This document shows, piece after piece, positions 59,116-64,000 of a stretch of DNA of 64,000 nucleotides; position 1 is the stretch's first letter, and the number at the start of each line of letters is the position of its first letter. The stretch is taken from assembly GCF_030272615.1 (NCBI RefSeq), contig NC_081408.1, positions 400,793,889 to 400,857,888 on the forward strand, read 5' to 3'. This DNA comes from Cryptomeria japonica (Eukaryota > Streptophyta > Pinopsida > Cupressales > Cupressaceae). The notes under the pieces were generated by a model that saw only the letters and a list, made by a program, of their open reading frames with translations, made no database searches and was not told the origin of the DNA. The translations under genes and the position numbers were made by a program.

Positions 59116-59789
59116 TTTTGTAGACTCAAATACTATCTCAACTCAAATCAACTCCATTCCTTCTGAAGCTTAATAATTTCCTAACTTGCTATCCACAACC
59201 TTCACATATTACAGATCTAATTATAGCACTTCATTCATCACATGTATAAACCGAAGACAACAGGGTGACAAGAAAGATATTTTGAAGGAAAAACACGACT
59301 TTAGGCTTAGGATAGTTTAAAATCAATCTTTTTGCAAGGTGACTAATATACAAATTTGCATAATTCTACTTAGTACTTTGAAAAAAAAACACATCAAGAT
59401 AACCCCTCCCCCCAACCAAAATTTCATATGGGTCCACACATGGGAAGGGATATTAAAATAAGTAGGTTGGGAAATAAATGGTATCGACTAATGATAAATA
59501 AATAACTCAAATTATATGCGATTAATAGTAATAAGCACAAAAATATTTGCACATGTACCTGAAGTTGTGATGCATAATAAGTAATAAATAATGGTGTTGA
59601 TGTGATTGCCGATAAGTGTGCAATGTAACAATAGAGCCAAAGAATGAAAGGAAATGAGTACAGATGAAAAAGTGAAAGATAGAAATATGGAAAGATGGAA
59701 GATAGAAGAAAGCATTTTCATGTGGACACAAAAAATTTATTAGGAAGATGGAAAGTTGAACCTTATTTAGCTTGTGGTGAACTAGGAAG

Positions 59790-60865
59790 TTAGCCAAATG
59801 TTCTTGTAGCAAATTTGAAATTTGGATCATCCATGAATTGCTGTAGGAACTCCTGTTTAGATCTAGGCCTGTGATAAAGGTGAAGTCGATGGCCGTTTAC
59901 CAACAACTTAAAATGGACCAGATCTATTGTGGTAAGTCGCACAACACCATTGTCAAAGATCTCAGTAACTTCATATGGTCCCATCCAACGTGTCTGCAGC
60001 TAGCCCTAATTATCCTGATATTTGGAGTCATATAGTAATGCCCAATCTCGAGGAGAAAATTTATAATTTCTAATATGCTTATCATGCCATTTGACATGCT
60101 ACTGCTGAATGATCTCTGCATGATGAAGAGATTTCTTTTTGCATTCATCAAGGGCATTAAGCTGCATGATGCGCTCCTGTTGAGCTTTAGCAATATCTAT
60201 ATTTAGGTCAAGGGTTATCCAAAGAGTCTTGTATTCAAATTCTATTGGAAGAATAGTTTTTTTTCTATAAAGTTTCTCAAATGGTGTGAAGCCAGTGGTT
60301 TTCTTCTATGTTATTCTGTAAGCCTAGACTACCTTAGGTAACCTATATGCCTAGTCTTTCTTATAGAGATCTATAGTTTTTGTGAGAATGGCCTCAATTT
60401 TCCTGCTCATGACCTCTTCCTGGCCATTGGCTTGGGGGTGGTATGGAGTTGATTTTTTATGATGAATGTTGTATTCATTCATTAGGGCTATTATTAAAGT
60501 GGAAGTGAATTGTGGCCCCTAATCAGTGATTAGCTCCCTAGGGACTCCATACCTAGTAAAAATTTATTCATAAAGGAACTCTGCAACTTTGTTATCCCTA
60601 GCATGTTTCATAGCTCCAACTTCCACCCATTTGGTAACATAATTAGTACAAACAAGGATATAAGATTTACCATTAGAAGGAGGATCAATAGGACCAATAA
60701 AGTCCATTCCCCATCTATCACATGGAGTGACAACTACCTATGATTGTAGAGGCATCTCATCAGATTTAGTTGGTCTCCCCATTCGTTGACATCGGTCACA
60801 CTTCCTGGTATATTTGATGGCATCCTTGTGGAGGGTTGGCTAATAATAACCAATGTTGAGTATCT
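59790..60865 (-). pseudogene. Athila integrase, about nine stops
   Basis: Visible in order: KCDRCQRMGRP (zinc-motif Cys pair, near 60790); DRWGMDFIGPI (first Asp, near 60700); a TD stop GPQF block (second Asp, near 60520); STPYHPQANGQEEVMSR (Glu, near 60420); then WMGPYEVTEIFDNGVVRL and HRLHLYHRP near the end (59984-59860). Eight of the interrupting stops are TAG and one is TAA, all one transition from Gln or Trp codons. The end is the TAA/TAG region at 59790. Confidence 0.82.
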
Positions 60866-61632
60866 TCATGGAGGTCCTTTTTGCAACAAAATGTCCTCAC
60901 ATGGATCATCATTGCATGCATACAAAATATCATAGGTTTCATCTTCTCTAAAAAATTTATGCATTAAATGGTCTGGTGCAGTATAGTATAGGCATCCTGC
61001 AATACAAGAATATGGAAAAATCTTTTCAACCAACAACCTTTTCTCCTTTGGGGAAAAATAGGCAGGAACTTTTCTTGAAGCTAGATAGTTTTTTATATCG
61101 ACATACCATGGTGTACAAGTATTGATAGAAAATAGGTGTTCATCTGGGAATGAATCATCAATGATAGGCTCAGAGCTAGATGTTGTAAGCCTTGAAAGAA
61201 AATTTGCTACTACATTGGCCTCCCCTGGTTTGTCCACTATTGTAATGTCAAAATATTGTAGTAATAACAACCACCTGGCTAACCTACCTACTACCAAAGG
61301 TTTGTCCATGAGATATTTTATGTCTGCATGATCAATATGGACAAACACTAGATACCCAATGATATAATGCCTGATTTGTTTAAGGCATAAACCACTGCTA
61401 GCATTTCCTTTTCTGTCACTGTGTAGTTCAACTCATCTCCTTGTAGGTTCTTGCTGATGAAATATATGGCATGTTCACTGGCTCCCTCCTTTTGACCCAA
61501 GACAAAACCAAATTTATAGTCAAAGGCATCTATATGAACATTAAATGGAAGTTCCTATTTAGATCCTTTGGGAACAGCTGTTTTAGTCAAAGAATCCTTG
61601 AGTGTGAAGAATTCTTGATCACAAGAATTTGT
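60866..61632 (-). pseudogene. Athila RNase H and integrase linker, frameshifted
   Basis: RNase H starts before the RT block ends: a TAG near 61554 is followed by VHIDAFDYKFGFVLGQ (first Asp), then ISKNLQGDELNYTVTEKEMLAVVYAL (Glu). A small indel near 61390 shifts the frame, and 61348 onward carries HIDHADIKYLMDKP (Asp) and VVGRLARWLLLLQYFDITIVDKPGEANVVANFLSRL. The connector to integrase continues to 60866. Confidence 0.82.
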
Positions 61633-62742
61633 CTAGTTGAATTCAACATCTTTTGTTAAGAGTCCATACAGTGGTCCAACTATTTTGCTAAAGTCTTGGA
61701 TAAATATTTTGTAATAGACTGTGTGACCAAGGAAGCTCCTTACATCCTTTTTCTTTATAGGCGCTGCTATATTTTTGATAACTTTTATTTTAGAAGGGTC
61801 CACTTTAATGCCTGATTGAGATATGTGATGGTCTAGAACTATACCTTTTGTCATCATCATGAAGAACTTCTTACTATTTAAGGATAAATGATGATCTTCA
61901 CACCTTTGCAAGACCTTCTCTAAATTGGATAGGTCTCCATCAAATATTTCTTCATAGGTTGTGAAATCATCCATGTATATTTCCATTCCGTTGAGAGAAA
62001 TATCAGAGAAGATACTGATAACTACCCTTTGAAATGTTATAGGGGCATTGCACAAGCCAAAAGGGGGAACTGAATAAGCATATGTACCCCAAGGGAATGT
62101 GAAGGTAGTTTTCTCCTGATCCTCAAGAGAAATTCTGATCTGGTTATATCCACTAAACCCATCTAAAAAGGAGAAATATTTCTTCCCTGCTAGATTATCC
62201 AATACTTGATCAATAAAAGGTAATGGGAAGTGATCCTTCTTAGTGGCTGCATTTAGTTCTCTATAGTCAACACACACTATCCACTTTACTTCTTTCTTTG
62301 GTACAATGACCAAAGGAGATACCCACTGGCTATGTAAGATAGGATAGATGAAGTCCGCATCTAACAATTTTTGTAATTCTTGTTTAACAAATTCTCTTAC
62401 TGCAGGGTTCACTCTCCTTTGTGGTTGTCGGATTGGTTTGCAATCTTTTTTGATGTAAATTCTATGCATACAAAGCATAGGATCCAATCCCTTCATGTTA
62501 TAATAGTCCCAAGCAAAGACATGTTGGTGGGTTTTTAGGAGTGTTGCCAAAGATTCATGTTGGGTTCTAGTCAACTTATTGTTGATATTTAGGAATCTTC
62601 TTGGAGAAACTTCTAATTGCTTAGTCAATTCTATCATAGATGCTAGACTAATAGTGGGGGTATTCACTTCATGTGGGAGAAATGCATGCAGTAGGTGTGA
62701 CTGGTCTTGGAATTCAGGGGTAGAGGGTGATGGTAACAACAT
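61633..62742 (-). pseudogene. Athila reverse transcriptase
   Basis: A 369-codon open stretch with the Athila RT word order. It reads HVFAWDYYNMKGLDPMLCMH, then KPIRQPQRRVNP, VDYRELNAATKKDHFPLPFI, FLDGFSGYNQI, PPFGLCNAPITFQR and the catalytic YMDD near 61965-61976, intact; then VRSFLGHTVYYKIFIQDFSK. This is the least damaged pol block in the window: no stop, though the conserved MPFGL is PPFGL and the insert before the catalytic DYRELN is short. The first Met is not a real start, since the polyprotein should begin far upstream. It runs into RNase H. Confidence 0.88.
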
Positions 62743-62984
62743 TTACAAAGGACATAAGAGATGATGCTTTGTTTCAACTCCCAAATTATAATTATTCTGG
62801 ATAATTTGGGATAAAATTTCATCATCATCTTGAAATTTCAAGATAGAACTCCTATTAATCATCATTAATGATTATACAAAATTAACCTCATCAACATTAT
62901 CACCCAATTTAGGCCAAACTACAATATCATTCTCTTCATGAGGCTTGGCTGGTGGAAAAAGAACAAGCCTTGAAATGGTCATAC

Positions 62985-63445
62985 TATTGGCATTTGCATG
63001 GAGATTGCATTGATGAACTTTAATGTTGTCATTGATGTCAATTATAATCGGTAATGATGTTGTATTAATGTTGTTTTACAACTGGTAGGAGAGATTGTGA
63101 AGGAAACCGATATTACTAGAGGAGTGAGATCAACCGATAAACCCTACCTATTGATATGCTAAACCCTAACCGATGAAGTTTAGCGAATTGGTTGTATTGG
63201 TTTATGATCAAATGATGAGCGGTAATGATTATGACATGTATGCATGTTGTATGAGAAGAGTTTCAAATGGTTTTTGGTGCATAGAGATAACGGTTTTTGT
63301 CTTGGGAATGAGCAAGTTCATTGCATGTAATGGAAACTACATGATGAGTTACAAAGATTGATGAAGCAGTGATCAAGGAGTGGCTGACGTTGTCTTGAAT
63401 GATGTGCAGTGATTGCTATGTAAATCCAACGGTCATACTTGAACC
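62985..63445 (+). repeat. Diverged Copia LTR-like fragment
   Basis: tattggcatttgcatggagattgcattgatg ... ttgtcattgatgtcaa resembles the first ~70 bp of the Copia LTRs at 36043 and 53669. Similarity fades beyond about 63100. It sits between the broken end of the Athila element and the minus-strand Copia LTR. Confidence 0.35.
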
Positions 63446-63449
63446 GATT

Positions 63450-63905
63450 TGTTTGTGTGAGATTTTGCCAAGATCAAGAGCTCAATGAAAAGTACAATAG
63501 AGACAAAATATAGGATAAGAATAAATTGTATTCTCATCAATAGATAAATGATCAATTGTTCCATTTTTATACAATGTAGATGAGCTTGCTTATATAGGCA
63601 AGGCTTATGGATATGTGAGCACATAAACATGACATGTGGCTCAATAAGAAACAAGGGTAGGTAGGAAATAGGTGTGGGTAGGTAGGAGAAACAATATAAT
63701 AGTCCACATGAGGTGGATCACCCACTGAATGTGGAGTGTAACAACAAGATCAACACCATAAAAGGTGGAAATTCTCCTACACACACTATCCCAATGTAAC
63801 ACAAACACCCAAGTGTCTCATACCCAAACTACTATGAAATGCATTTCCTAAGTAAACTTAAGTAAGTGTAATAATATCCAAGATGAATAATTATTTACAT
63901 CAACA
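63450..63905 (-). repeat. Copia-type LTR (short, ~456 bp), minus strand
   Basis: On the minus strand a G-rich polypurine tract (63906-63914, aaggggggg) is followed by TGTTGATGTAAATAATTATTC and ends near ctcacacaaaca (63450). This is the layout of a 3' LTR, so the internal region lies to the right and leaves the window. A TATATAA on the minus strand (63590-63597) lies in gcctatataagcaagc, a good promoter position. It is a different family from the 36- and 53-kb LTRs. Confidence 0.65.
63590..63597 (-). promoter_or_regulatory. TATA box of the minus-strand Copia LTR
   Basis: The minus-strand word ctatataagc lies about 300 bp into the LTR and is followed by an AT-poor start region, as expected at the U3/R border. 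Confidence 0.5.
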
Positions 63906-64000
63906 CCCCCCCTTAAGTGAAACTTAGGGGAATGTACTTAAGTCTAAAATGCAACTAAGCAATGCAAGATGGGCCCTGGCTACTAGGCCATGTTAGGTAC

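Larger units (their letters stand above)
56734..62742 (-). mobile_element. Athila-type Ty3/Gypsy element, partial
   Basis: Contains RT, RNase H, integrase and an env-position ORF in the order expected of Athila, all on the minus strand. Gag, protease and the 5' LTR are missing; above 62.75 kb the sequence becomes unrelated and then Copia-like. The RT differs clearly from the Tat RT at 11-12 kb, so this is a separate lineage. Confidence 0.82.

Overview
The window looks like transposon-dense nuclear DNA of a seed plant with a very large genome, most likely a conifer. This is inferred from three things: a dense nest of old Ty3/Gypsy (Tat and Athila type), Ty1/Copia and CACTA elements; the wording of a broken PLS-class PPR fragment, which resembles gymnosperm PPRs; and the absence of any clearly intact cellular gene. 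No rRNA or tRNA gene, CRISPR array, plastid DNA or bacterial-type operon was seen. All coordinates come from reading by eye; no alignment or search was run.

Layout. 1-2.9 kb: the edge of a minus-strand LTR element (primer-binding site at 250-261) and a degenerate ~127-bp repeat array. 3.0-5.57 kb: one long unrecognised reading frame (~850 codons) broken by only three stop codons. 5.55-20.70 kb: a Tat-lineage Ty3/Gypsy element with both LTRs. Its gag-protease-RT-RNase H run in a single frame, followed by a second (archaeal-type) RNase H, integrase, an antisense plant-mobile-domain gene between integrase and the 3' LTR, and tandem repeats before the polypurine tract. 20.7-25.0 kb: non-coding, mostly diverged tandem repeats. 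25.0-33.3 kb: an intron-containing CACTA (En/Spm) TNP2-type transposase gene on the minus strand, whose 5' exons lie in a 1,417-bp unit repeated exactly three times. 34.36-35.08 kb: the PPR pseudogene fragment, then a GC-richer short-repeat block. 35.59-37.24 kb: the 3' end of a Copia element with its LTR. 37.2-44.4 kb: unassigned, with one 85-nt foldback. 44.386-49.304 kb: a complete 4.9-kb solo LTR with a perfect 5-bp target duplication, carrying five tandem mini-hairpins and a double G-box palindrome. 52.1-52.4 kb: a gag scrap. 53.669-54.880 kb: a Copia solo LTR of the same family as the 36-kb LTR. 56.7-62.7 kb: an Athila-type pol (RT, RNase H, integrase) with a downstream env-position ORF, all minus strand. 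63.45-63.91 kb: a different Copia LTR on the minus strand.

How the parts relate. Nearly everything is transposon-derived and decayed. The Gypsy reading frames are broken mainly by single-base stops, overwhelmingly TAG, of the kind expected from C-to-T change at methylated cytosines (CAG to TAG, CGA to TGA, TGG to TAG/TGA), with few indels. This suggests long silencing rather than violent rearrangement. Solo LTRs show that unequal recombination has also removed DNA. The least expected items are the 850-codon orphan frame, the exact triplication of CACTA 5' exons, the antisense mobile-domain gene, and the hairpin array in the giant solo LTR.
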